Source: Phytophthora sp. 'mugwort' (taxonomy: Eukaryota > Oomycota > Peronosporomycetes > Peronosporales > Peronosporaceae). From it: 64,000 nt of DNA. Every line of letters starts with the position of its first letter. Position 1 is the first letter of the stretch. The stretch spans positions 3,720,001 to 3,784,000 of the forward strand of contig JAUCEF010000004.1 of assembly GCA_033558025.1 (NCBI GenBank). Direction: 5' to 3'. Under the pieces are notes generated by a model, which worked only from the letters and a program-made list of their open reading frames with translations, ran no database searches and had not been told where the DNA came from. The translations under genes and the position numbers were made by a program. Shown in pieces: positions 43,726 to 52,592 of the stretch.

Positions 43726-44691
43726 ATGAAGCTGCTGCTGCTGACGGCGCGTCGCGTGGCGCGCGCAGCGGCCCCTGCGGCGGCAACTGCGCTGCGTCCG
43801 TCATTCGGGCGCCCGCTGCTGAACGCTGTGTCGGTACCTGGTGCGCGCTTCCTGAGCGACAAGGCCGACAACGACAAGAAGGCGGACCCCGCCAAGCTGT
43901 TCGCGCCCAAGGACAACGACAGCGACTCGGACTCAGATTCAGACTCAGAAAGTGACTCAGACTCAGACGACGAGGAAGTTGAGGTGGAAGAGTTGTTGCC
44001 CATTGACGAGGAGGGCATCTCCACGGCCGAGCGGCGGCGCCGCCTCGACGCCTTCCTGGCGCACAATGCCGAGTTCTTCGATGAGGAGCGCTGGGGCCGA
44101 CAGGACGGCGACAAGTGGTTCGGCTTTGACGGCGACATGGACGCCGTCACTGAGGAAGGCGTCCCGACGTGGCTGCAGTCTGTGCGTAACATGGTGACCA
44201 TCGAGGAGGAGCGCGCAATCCGCGCCAAGTCTGCGCGCATCACCTTTCACGAGGCTAAGAACAAGATCGTGCGGGTGCGGAAGCTCGACGAGAAGGGTCG
44301 CGCTTACGGCACCGGCCGCCGCAAAACCAGCACGGCGCGCGTGTGGGTCAAGCCCGCTGCACAGCCCTTCGCGGGCCGCATACAGGTGAACAAGAAGGAC
44401 CTGGTGGACTACTTTGTGCGCGACACTCACCGCGAGGACGTGCTTAAGCCCTTCTCGGTGGTGCAGAAGATTGGCGGGTTCGACGTGTACTGCACGGTGA
44501 AGGGAGGAGGTATGACAGGCCAGGCCGGCGCTGTGCGTCATGGTATCGCCCGTGCGCTGCAGAATTTCGAACCGGAGATGCGTCCGGCGCTCAAGAAGGC
44601 GGGACTGCTCACGCGTGATCCGCGTATGGTCGAGAGGAAGAAACCTGGTCAGGCCAAGGCCCGTAAGAAATTCCAGTGGGTTAAGAGATAG
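43726..44691 (+). CDS. Mitochondrial ribosomal protein uS9m
   Basis: 321 residues from the first ATG at 43726; the frame also runs upstream to a GTG, which I did not use. The last 130 residues are bacterial-type S9: YGTGRRKTSTARVWVKPAAQ, INKKDL-like QVNKKDLVDYF, GQAGAVRHGIARALQNF, LLTRDPRMVERKKPGQAKAR and the basic end KKFQWVKR, which in bacteria reaches the P-site tRNA. The first 45 residues are Arg/Ala/Leu-rich without acids, a mitochondrial presequence. Between leader and S9 domain is an acidic stretch with an Asp-Ser repeat (DSDSDSDSDSESDSDSDDEE). Part of the mitochondrial small ribosomal subunit. It converges on the Snf7 gene with 277 bp between stops. Confidence 0.93.
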   Translation: MKLLLLTARRVARAAAPAAATALRPSFGRPLLNAVSVPGARFLSDKADNDKKADPAKLFAPKDNDSDSDSDSDSESDSDSDDEEVEVEELLPIDEEGISTAERRRRLDAFLAHNAEFFDEERWGRQDGDKWFGFDGDMDAVTEEGVPTWLQSVRNMVTIEEERAIRAKSARITFHEAKNKIVRVRKLDEKGRAYGTGRRKTSTARVWVKPAAQPFAGRIQVNKKDLVDYFVRDTHREDVLKPFSVVQKIGGFDVYCTVKGGGMTGQAGAVRHGIARALQNFEPEMRPALKKAGLLTRDPRMVERKKPGQAKARKKFQWVKR

Positions 44692-44968
44692 ATGCAATGC
44701 GACAGGAGAGCAAGACAAGAGCCGCAGGCTGCAGACTACAGGGTGACGAGAAGGAGAAGGAGAGACGAGGGTTTTGTGTACAGCCGTCTATCTGCTTAAC
44801 TCAAAACATTGTCCACTGCAGTTTGCCACTTGTGTATCCGTTTTCCTTTATTGCCATACATATCCGAAGAAGAGCTCGCAGGCGGTGACAACATTACGCA
44901 ATTTATCACCTTGGGACAAGCTCTTGGCACTTCAACCTGCTTCTGCTTTCTTTATGATCTGATGTGCA

Positions 44969-45721
44969 CTACAGCGCCATGGACGCCTCGAGCTTCCGTA
45001 GCGCCTCGAGCTCGTCTTCGTCCGCGTTGCCCACCACGTTGATGTTGGACTCGACGGTGTGTGTAGGCACGTCCGGTAAGTTGTACTGCGCCGACGTGGC
45101 AGTAGCCGCTGCCACAGCTGCAACCGGCGCGGGTGGGGCTCTGGCCGCCGCCGCCACAGCTTCTGCGGGTGTGGCGGCCACGGGCTCCAGCGTCTTCTCC
45201 TCCAGGTCTAGTTCCTCCATCTCGCGTAGTTCGTCCTCGAGCTCATCGTCATCGTAAAGCTGCGATCCGAGCGGTTGCGATATGGCGCGGCCGATCTCGT
45301 CCGCTGTAGCCATTTCCTCCTGGATGTCGTCCATAATGTTATCCACCTTGTCCACGTTCATCTGGCCATGAATGGCCTTCATCTGCTCGGCGCCCGAGCG
45401 CAGCGCCGTGAAAGTCTCCATGTTGACGTGTGCACTCTCAAGCGTCATGACCTGCGTCTCGAGCGTCATACGCGCGCCTTGCAGCTTCTCCACCTCGGCC
45501 TCGTACATCTTCTTGCGCTTGAGCGCGAAAATGGCGCCGCGTTTGTCCTTGGCCGCGCTCTTCTGCTTGGCGTCCTGTAGCTGCAGCGCGATCTTCTTCA
45601 CAATGTGCAGCTCACGCTTCTCCAGCGACTCCAATTGCTCGCGCAGCTTTCGGATCGTGTCGGCCGTCGCCACGGGCCCCGTGCGTGGAGGCGCTGCCGA
45701 CTTGCGCCCGAACAGATTCAT
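44969..45721 (-). CDS. ESCRT-III subunit Snf7/Vps32/CHMP4
   Basis: 250 residues from ATG at 45721 (MNLFGRKS); the frame continues upstream but this start matches the family. The N-terminal half is the basic alpha1-alpha2 hairpin (DTIRKLREQLESLEKRELHI, AAKDKRGAIFALKRKKMYEA), followed by the acidic regulatory helices (DDELEDELREMEELDLEE). An Ala/Pro-rich linker precedes a C-terminal MIM1-like segment (DELEALRKLEASMAL) for binding the AAA ATPase Vps4. Snf7 is the main filament-forming subunit of ESCRT-III, working in multivesicular body sorting, membrane abscission and repair. The Ala-rich stretch is longer than usual. Its promoter lies in the 297-bp gap to the divergent glycosyltransferase gene. 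Confidence 0.92.
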   Translation of the reverse strand: MNLFGRKSAAPPRTGPVATADTIRKLREQLESLEKRELHIVKKIALQLQDAKQKSAAKDKRGAIFALKRKKMYEAEVEKLQGARMTLETQVMTLESAHVNMETFTALRSGAEQMKAIHGQMNVDKVDNIMDDIQEEMATADEIGRAISQPLGSQLYDDDELEDELREMEELDLEEKTLEPVAATPAEAVAAAARAPPAPVAAVAAATATSAQYNLPDVPTHTVESNINVVGNADEDELEALRKLEASMAL

Positions 45722-46018
45722 CCTGATGCTGTACCCTCTGATTGAACTGCTTTTTGGGCAATCGAGAATCCAGACGGAACTTAACTGATACTTCAGCGAT
45801 CGTGTGGTACACAACAAAATATTTTTGACCTTTTAAGGTGGATGTGAAAAATCAAATGTTCTGAAAGGGTATATGTTGCTCAGATTCGTACCGCATTTCC
45901 TCTGATACAGGATAAGTGAATCATTTTTCTTACATGCACCAAGTAAAACATCACTCTTTGAATCTATCGCTTGTTCCTCTTGTCCGGACTAACCTGTCCT
46001 ACATACTAAAGTGCGATT

Positions 46019-47158
46019 ATGCGACTGTTACTTTCACACACCGAGTGCATCCATTTTCCAACTGCTGGGACCAGTCCTCGAGTTCTTCCCTTCATGCTCG
46101 CGCGCATGACCCGGGAGTGGAGCGTGTTCATGAGGCAACCGGTGCTGCCGCGCCACAGCAAGCACCCTCACTCGTTGTTGCGACATGTGACGCTGTTGCG
46201 CGCGCTGCTGGTGGCCGCTGCGCTCTTCGTCTGTTGGGGTTACACGCAGCTCCTCGTGCGCTACGGCAGCATCTCGCCCGCGGCCACGGCGCTTTTCACC
46301 ACAGCCTACGACGGCCGCGGGGCCGACGACCTACCGCCCACATCGCCGCCCTGGCGCCCGCCGTTCCGTGTCGTGGTGTCGCTTACAACGACGCCCAGCC
46401 GCCTGGACAAGGTTATGGACAGCGTGCGCTCGCTCACCAACCAGAGTCTACAACCGGATCAGATCTACGTCAACATACCGGAGGGTCCCATGAAGCGGCA
46501 CCCAGAGCGCTCCTACGACGAGACTGAGGTTCCGTCTGAACTCGTGAGCCTCGCGCCCCTGGTCAAGGTGAACCGCTGCGTGGACGACGGCCCGGCCACG
46601 AAGTTGCTGGGAGCTCTGAGACTGGAGACGAATGCGTCGACGCTGATCATCACGCTGGATGATGACTTCGAGTACCCGTCGGAGCTCGTAGCGTCGCTGG
46701 CGTGGGAAGCGGTGGCCAAGCCGGACGACGTACTGGGAGTTTGTGGGTGGGGAATGCTCCCCATGTGGCACGAAGTGGGCGTGGTGCCGGCCTATGTGCC
46801 CTACTTTATGCGGCCCAATGGACGTTATGTGGATATCTTACAGGCATGCTGTGGAAACGCATACCGACGAGGATTCTTTACGGACGTGGAGGCGCTTGCG
46901 GACATTCCGGCGGTGTGTGTGACTGTCGACGATGTTTGGATTGCTGGGTACTTGCGGACGGTGGAGCAGCGCCATAGTGCTTTGATTAGCAAGAGACTGG
47001 ATCCATCGGATCCAGAGTGGAAGAAAGAGGAGGCGCGCTCTTCTGAGCAGCAGATGACGCTATCTAGCTTTAACCACGAACACCAAGTACATTACAAGTG
47101 CGTGCAGGCACTCGAGGAGAAGTTCCAGCGGCGGTGGACGCGCAACTTCGAAGAGTAG
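46019..47158 (+). CDS. Type II membrane glycosyltransferase-like protein
   Basis: Intact frame of 379 residues. A basic N-terminus precedes one hydrophobic segment at about 58-80 (LLRALLVAAALFVCWGYTQL), which fits a signal anchor of a Golgi or ER type II protein. The lumenal part begins with FRVVVSLTTTPSRLDKVMDS, then SLTNQSLQPDQIYVNIPEG, typical of GT-A nucleotide-sugar enzymes. ITLDDDFEYPSEL (D214-D216) is the DxD-type metal site. Later, CCGNAYRRGFF and VTVDDVWIAGYL resemble acceptor and catalytic-base regions. Donor and acceptor sugars cannot be told. Methionines at 26 and 30 are alternative starts that keep the anchor. It sits divergently from Snf7 and converges on SEC13. Confidence 0.8.
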   Translation: MRLLLSHTECIHFPTAGTSPRVLPFMLARMTREWSVFMRQPVLPRHSKHPHSLLRHVTLLRALLVAAALFVCWGYTQLLVRYGSISPAATALFTTAYDGRGADDLPPTSPPWRPPFRVVVSLTTTPSRLDKVMDSVRSLTNQSLQPDQIYVNIPEGPMKRHPERSYDETEVPSELVSLAPLVKVNRCVDDGPATKLLGALRLETNASTLIITLDDDFEYPSELVASLAWEAVAKPDDVLGVCGWGMLPMWHEVGVVPAYVPYFMRPNGRYVDILQACCGNAYRRGFFTDVEALADIPAVCVTVDDVWIAGYLRTVEQRHSALISKRLDPSDPEWKKEEARSSEQQMTLSSFNHEHQVHYKCVQALEEKFQRRWTRNFEE

Positions 47159-47547
47159 ACGCACGGGAAATGTTAGGATAGGATAAGGTTGACACAAAAG
47201 CGAGTAGATACTGCAGACTCCGGCAGAGGGGCGAGCCGCCATGTACTTACTGCTGCAGTGCATTCAGCATTCGATATGTATGTACGCATGTGTATTACTC
47301 GAGTCCTTGAGTTCTTTGTCTGTCATGCTTTTGATGCCATCAACGCTTTCAGTCTTGGCCGTCACCTGGCAGTCACCTCTCTTCATTCCAATGAAGAAAA
47401 CCCCACCATATAGATCCGCCACCTACCGTCTAAAGGAATTTACGGACGACCAAAAACAACAGGAACGGGGCTACTGCAAGTCAACACAGGATGACCAAGA
47501 ACGCCTTTTCACATCGGCTTTCCGTCTCCTAATAGCGTCAGACACAT
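47159..47547. other. Convergent intergenic gap, nothing recognised
   Basis: 389 bp between the glycosyltransferase and SEC13 stops. No domain-bearing frame. Confidence 0.5.
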
Positions 47548-48815
47548 CTACTCGTTGCCGTTGTGAATGGCACCCGCCTCGTCCACAGACGAAATTTGAC
47601 TGTAAGTAACAACAGCAAGAGTTAGTATCAGCACCCTTCACACAATAATGAATGAATACATACATCCACTTCTTGTCGAGTGTCTCCTTCCAGAGCGTGA
47701 CCTTGTGGTCGCCCGAAGACACAGCCAGCACGTTGCCGGTGACAGACCAGCTCACACGCCACACGGGGGCGTCGAACGTATGCAGCAGCTCACGCTTCCA
47801 AGTGCTGTCTTCGGCAGTCTGCGACCAGATGTACACGTGCTTGTCCTCCGAGCAACTAGCGATGAGATTCACGGGCAGTCCCGTGCTCGGAGCCCAAGCC
47901 ACGTCGCGCACCCAGTCGCTGTGGGCAGGAGCAGAGCTCAGTTCCTGCTTCGTCCATTCCGTCTCACCCTCAAGCAGGCTCCAGATCTTGATCGTCTTGT
48001 CGCACGACGCCGTCACCACGCGTCGGATGGGACCCGTAGGACCCTGCGAGCCCACCGAGTTGAAAGGAGCCCAGCTCACGGCGTTACAGCCCAGTGCACT
48101 GTCCTTAAAGTGGCTCACGCTCCAGCCTTCGGCTGCAATATTTACAGAAACGACATCGCCAGACCGTTAACCACTGCATAAAAGGATTCAGATATGTCCC
48201 TGCAGCTGACCACGTACGCGAATAGCTGAGCACGGAGACGGTGCCATCCGCCGAGGCACAGGCGAGCGCGAGTCCATACTCGTGCGGCGCCCAAGCGATA
48301 CTGTTGACCGAGGACTCGTGGAAGGCGTGCACGTAGGCCTGCGTCCACTGGTTCAAACTCTGCTCGCGGTAGATGATCACCTTGCCGTCATACGAGCAGG
48401 CCGCCAGCAACACGCCGAACTTGGGGTGCGCCCACGCTACCTGCCAAACGGGACCCTCGTGGCTGCAGTGACAATAAAACTATTAAGTGCTACGGTCACG
48501 GCGCTAATTAGTGCGATGCCACGCCACGTACCCCGACAGGATCTGCTCGTTGTTCTGCACGTCGCCCGTAACGTCGTATACCTTAATGGTGCGGTCCGAG
48601 GAGCAGGTGGCCAGACGCTTGCCATAGTAGTCCAGCTGCGCGTCGTGCTGTTATACGCAAAGAAATAGATAAAGAGGCAGATCGCCATCGCAAGGTGTCA
48701 ATTCAGAGGCGCTGGAGAAGCGCAAACAGGGCGCGGAGAGAGCCAGGAGGAAGACAAAGAGACGTACGATCATGTCCTCATGCTGCGTGTCAATGGAAAG
48801 GATGGGGGCGCTCAT
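47548..48815 (-). CDS. SEC13: COPII coat / nuclear pore WD40 protein SEC13
   Basis: Five exons, high to low: 48768-48815, 48532-48647, 48218-48462, 47664-48132 and 47548-47599, giving 309 residues with all phases matched. Donors are GTACGT or GTATGT. The fourth intron has a perfect TACTAAC branch site (complement of 47621-47627). The start ([20 protein letters not shown], then [21 protein letters not shown]) and the WD blades ([54 protein letters not shown]) are classic SEC13. It forms the outer COPII cage with Sec31, and part of the nuclear pore Y-complex and SEA/GATOR. Length agrees with the family (about 300-320). The 16-residue first exon and 17-residue last exon are easy to miss. Confidence 0.95.
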
Positions 48816-49154
48816 GGTTGCCGACTGAAGAGCGGAGAGCAGGAAGGTGTCGAGGCGGTGAGTTGTGCTTCGGTGGCAGCTCGAGATATTATTCCAGTCG
48901 GAGCTTCCCGATTAGGTACGGAAATCGTACAGCAAATGCACTTGGATTCAGTAGGGTCGTATGAACATGGTGTAGAATAGAAGTTTGTATGGAAATTATG
49001 GCGTCGCTCGGACGCCGTTTAGTTGTGGGCGTGCTGATCGCCTCTGCAACGACGGAGTGGAGTGAGGAAGCATGGTACAGTGTCGGCAGACTGTGAGAGG
49101 CGACAATAGACTCCCGTTCGACCTTATTCTTAAGCTTCGAGCTCCTGGGTTTAC
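48816..49154. other. Intergenic gap, nothing recognised
   Basis: 339 bp between the SEC13 start and the PEN-2 stop on the minus strand; must hold the SEC13 promoter. Confidence 0.5.
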
Positions 49155-49665
49155 TCACCAGCCCGCGTTCTCGTCCTCGTCGGGCACTACCATGACGAGG
49201 CTCTGCCAGCCGAACTCCTTCCACTTGAGCTGGAAGACGAGCACCCATGACAGGAAGAGCACTGTCCAGAAGCAGAAGCCCATGAACGATCGTCGTACCC
49301 CTGGCAAACACGAAACAGAAACCAACATCAGCACAGGCAATAGAGGACAACCAGCATTCCACCACAAGGACCAGCAGCAGCAACTGCGAAGAGGGGACTG
49401 TATCCCACGTACACATGGTGACCGTAGCATCGATAGTCGGGTCCATGAACTGCTTGCGATAGAAAATAACGTTGACAAGGTGCAACCACGGTAGGAACGC
49501 CAGCCCGCCTAGGAACATCTTGCGCGCCACGCTCTCGTCCGCTTCCTTGTTCAGGTTGCGCGTGAAGTTGCCGCGGTTGTTCGTCTCCGCGGGCGGCTCG
49601 GTGCGCGGCGCCTCCTCCAGTACGGGCGTGTCCGTCACCGACTCGTTCTGCTCGTGCCTTGCCAT
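49155..49665 (-). CDS. Gamma-secretase subunit PEN-2
   Basis: Two exons, 49413-49665 and 49155-49300, with a 112-bp intron (GTACGT to TTGCCAG), give 132 residues. The first hydrophobic region is MFLGGLAFLPWLHLVNVIFY (50-69), matching the PEN-2 signature YLGGFAFLPFLWLVN. The exon junction recreates TMWVRRSFMGFCFWTVLFLS, then WVLVFQLKWKEFGW, matching the second membrane helix and the Trp-Gly that follows. PEN-2 activates presenilin in the four-subunit intramembrane protease. Compared with animal PEN-2 (101 residues), there is an extra 45-residue acidic, disordered N-terminus. Splicing is required; the unspliced frame loses the second helix. The stop sits inside TGGTGAGT, which resembles a donor, so an additional 3' exon cannot be wholly excluded. 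Confidence 0.9.
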
Positions 49666-49931
49666 CTTCGCCGTCCGTCTAGCTAGTCTAGCTATTACGC
49701 TCGAAATGGAGCCTGCGTCTAAAGAAACCTACGGCATCTGATGCGACATTATTATCCGGACAGTTTTGCTCAGACACCTAACCTAAGACCTTTGACAAAC
49801 GGTGTCACGAATGGTATCCAAAACTGGCGTTTTAAATATGAAAACGTACCCCGGTTACGCTGCAAAGACGCCGTGTTGAAGCCAAGCGCACAAATCCAAT
49901 CGACTATTAAGAACGTGCAGCAAGCGACGAC

Positions 49932-50354
49932 ATGTACGGCGGCAACTACCCGCCCCAGCAAGGTTACCCGCCCCAGCAAGGGTACCCACCTCAAGGCTAC
50001 CCACCTCAAGGCTACCCACCTCAAGGCTACCCGCCTCCAGGTCAGCAGTACCCACCTCCGCAAGGCTACCCGGCACCAGGCCAGCCATACCCGGCGCAGT
50101 ACCCTCCGCCACCCGCAGGGTATCTTTCACCGCCAGGCGTTTACGGGGCGCCGCCTCCGCAGCAGGCACAAGCCTACTACGCAGCACAAGGCCGTCAGCT
50201 TTTCGTGCAGGCTACGCTCGCTCCAGGCAGCTACGTGGCAGCACCGCCGCAGCCGCAGTACGTCGCGTACCCAGGTGTGGCTTACAGCGGCGGCTATTAC
50301 AACAAGAAGGGCAAGTTCAAACACTTCAAGCGCAAGGGCTTTAAGTTTAAATAG
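49932..50354 (+). CDS. GYPPQ-repeat (XYPPX) proline/glycine-rich protein
   Basis: 140 residues, single exon. The first half is a run of GYPPQ/GYPPQQ units, three of them coded by identical 15-bp DNA repeats (GGCTACCCACCTCAA) at about 49995-50040. A middle section rich in Tyr, Ala and Pro follows. The C-terminus is strongly basic with alternating Phe/Lys (GKFKHFKRKGFKFK). This architecture matches plant and protist GPRP/XYPPX proteins, which lack enzymatic activity and are linked to membranes or condensates; the exact role is unknown. It diverges from PEN-2 (266 bp between starts) and precedes PIG-S by 141 bp on the same strand. Confidence 0.8.
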   Translation: MYGGNYPPQQGYPPQQGYPPQGYPPQGYPPQGYPPPGQQYPPPQGYPAPGQPYPAQYPPPPAGYLSPPGVYGAPPPQQAQAYYAAQGRQLFVQATLAPGSYVAAPPQPQYVAYPGVAYSGGYYNKKGKFKHFKRKGFKFK

Positions 50355-50495
50355 TTAGGCTCTGTTGGCCGTGGTCATCGATAGCTGGTAGCAATTTTTC
50401 CATTAGCAGGCAGGCAGCTAAAGTGCCCGGTAATTCAACGTAACCTCGAAACGTAACCTAGTTACGATCGTTCGATTGATAGATACTTCACGAGT

Positions 50496-52220
50496 ATGGC
50501 CGGCACGCGGCTGCAGATCGTGGGTGCCTTCGTGCTGTTCGCGCTACTGGCGGCGCCCGTGGCCTGGCACCTGACGCAGGTGGAGCGCGTAACGCTCCCC
50601 GTGTCACGCATCCAGCAGCTGTCGTGGGCGGCGTCACGCTTCGGACGACCGGACACGTTCCAGGTGGACGTCTACACGGCAGCGTCTTCATCTGTGCCGC
50701 TTTCCAGCGCCCCCAACGTCGCTTATTCAACGCATAACTTGCAACTAAACGCCGACCAAAAGAAGGCGCTGCAGACTGCGTTGAATTCAGGTCTGCAGGT
50801 GACAGACGATGTGCTGGAGACGCTGGTAGCGACGCCGCACAAGCACTTCACTGTCTTCCTGCTCTGTGACGAGAAGGCAGCGGCTTCTACCGCTATTCTG
50901 ACCATTGGGAAATATCGTCACGCGTGGTCCTCGCAGTGCCAAGTTAAAAGGGGAGATGCGGTGCATTCTGCCATTGAAACGTTGGTACAGAGGCACGTGT
51001 ACCCTCGGAAGATCGTCAAGGAGAATATCGAAGCGAAGATGGCGCGGAGAGCGCTGCGCTATCGACTGCAGTTTTCGCTACTGAAGGAGAACCCGGTGAC
51101 GCCTTGGACGGAGGATCTACGGACGCTGGTGGACCAATACATGGGCAGATTTGTACACAAGGTTGGGCCGCTGGCCAACTTTACAGTGGAGACGCAGGTG
51201 GTACAGTATGCGAGACTGGCGAAGAAGGTTACGCCGAGTCCGGATGGGACGAGGTTTTACACCGATGCTGACGATCTCAAGCATGTAAGCGTGTTTGTGA
51301 TCTTTGTGTTTGTAGTCCGTTGTTGATTTGCTGATGGTCTCTTATACTGTTTCTTGTAGTTTAAGAGCGCGAACGACTTCTTGGACGCTTTGGTGCTAGA
51401 TGATGGAGAGCAAGTGCTCCACTTCATGGCTGCGCTGCCAGATACCGTCCATGCCCCGTTGTACATCCGTCCTGTAGGTCAAAAAGAGAGCAACACTGGT
51501 CTGGCGACGTCGTTCGAGCTGCCGGGCTGGGGCATTGCCGTCGTCTTGAATCCTTATGCACTTACCAGCAACTCTCCTGTCAACAAATCTCAAGAGGACA
51601 TGGCTGCATTAGCCGCAGTAACTAAAGCGCGTGAGCTTCAGCGAGTCATGGGACTTTTCGTCACGGAATTTCGTACACTACTGGGCGTCCCGTCCTTTAT
51701 TCATCGACAGCGAGAGGAAGATACGGCAGACAGCGACGCATCAAGGCGGCGATTGCTCTTCTTACCTTCAGTATCGGATGGGATTGCCGACTGGGAGTTG
51801 GACGTCGTCATGCGTGATCGCTTCTCCAAGCTCATGCAGACGGCCATTGAGTCGCTTCAGTCAACGGTGAAGCTCGTAGAAACGCTACCGGAGCTGAGTG
51901 TGCTGAAGCAGGTGCAAACTCGAGTGGAGACAGCCGTCACGAGACTTGAAGCCATCCTTTGCGACAGCTATCGCGAGCAGCAGCAAGAGTGCGTGGACAT
52001 GTCGAACGTGCGCAGCCTGTTGGTCATGGCTCGTCAAGCTTCGGAGCTCACGGATGCCGCGTACTACGACCACACTATGATCCGTCAGCTCTACTTCCCT
52101 CAAGAGCAGATGCTGGGCGTATATGCGCCACTATTGGCTCCTCTTCTCCTGCCCTTCCTATTAGGACTCGTACGTGAGCTTAAACGCCTTAAGGCCAAGC
52201 GTGTAGCCAAGAAGCAGTAA
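50496..52220 (+). CDS. GPI transamidase subunit PIG-S
   Basis: Exons 50496-51284 and 51360-52220, with a 75-bp intron (GTAAGC to CTTGTAG) in phase 0, give 549 residues, normal for PIG-S (about 530-560). Topology fits the family: one membrane helix at the N-terminus (IVGAFVLFALLAAPVAW), a long lumenal part, and a second helix at the end (YAPLLAPLLLPFLLGLVREL) followed by a basic KKQ cytosolic tail. Lumenal landmarks include PVSRIQQL, DADDLKHFKSANDFLDAL across the junction, and WGIAVVLNPYALTS. PIG-S is part of the ER complex that attaches GPI anchors to proteins. The KKxQ-like end is compatible with ER retrieval. Confidence 0.88.
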
Positions 52221-52592
52221 GCCATTAACGTGTAGAACCAAATGGCTTCATATTCTCATTAATGTTGCTCCAATCTATACCCGCAACGTAAAGTTACTTC
52301 TTAAGTTGCTATTCCGAGGGGGAGTTCATTTGCCAAGTGGAGGGCCACAACAACCACGTTGCCAAGTAGCTAAGGTATGTTCGCGTGTCCTGCTGTCTGC
52401 AGCATCTTTCTCGACGGGGAAATAGCACCACTATCTTCACCATCGTCTAACGTTTGCATCCGTACCGGTTGCATCTCGAATCGCCTACATCGCCCGCTAA
52501 CCGGTTGTTTCTACTGTCATCCGTCTCTGCTGCAGCTTTTTCCCGCTTGTTGCATCGTTTTCCCAGCCTCTACGTAGCTCGAGACGCCCGCC
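52221..52592. other. Intergenic, promoter region of PAT1
   Basis: 372 bp, pyrimidine-rich toward the 3' end; no gene seen. Confidence 0.5.
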
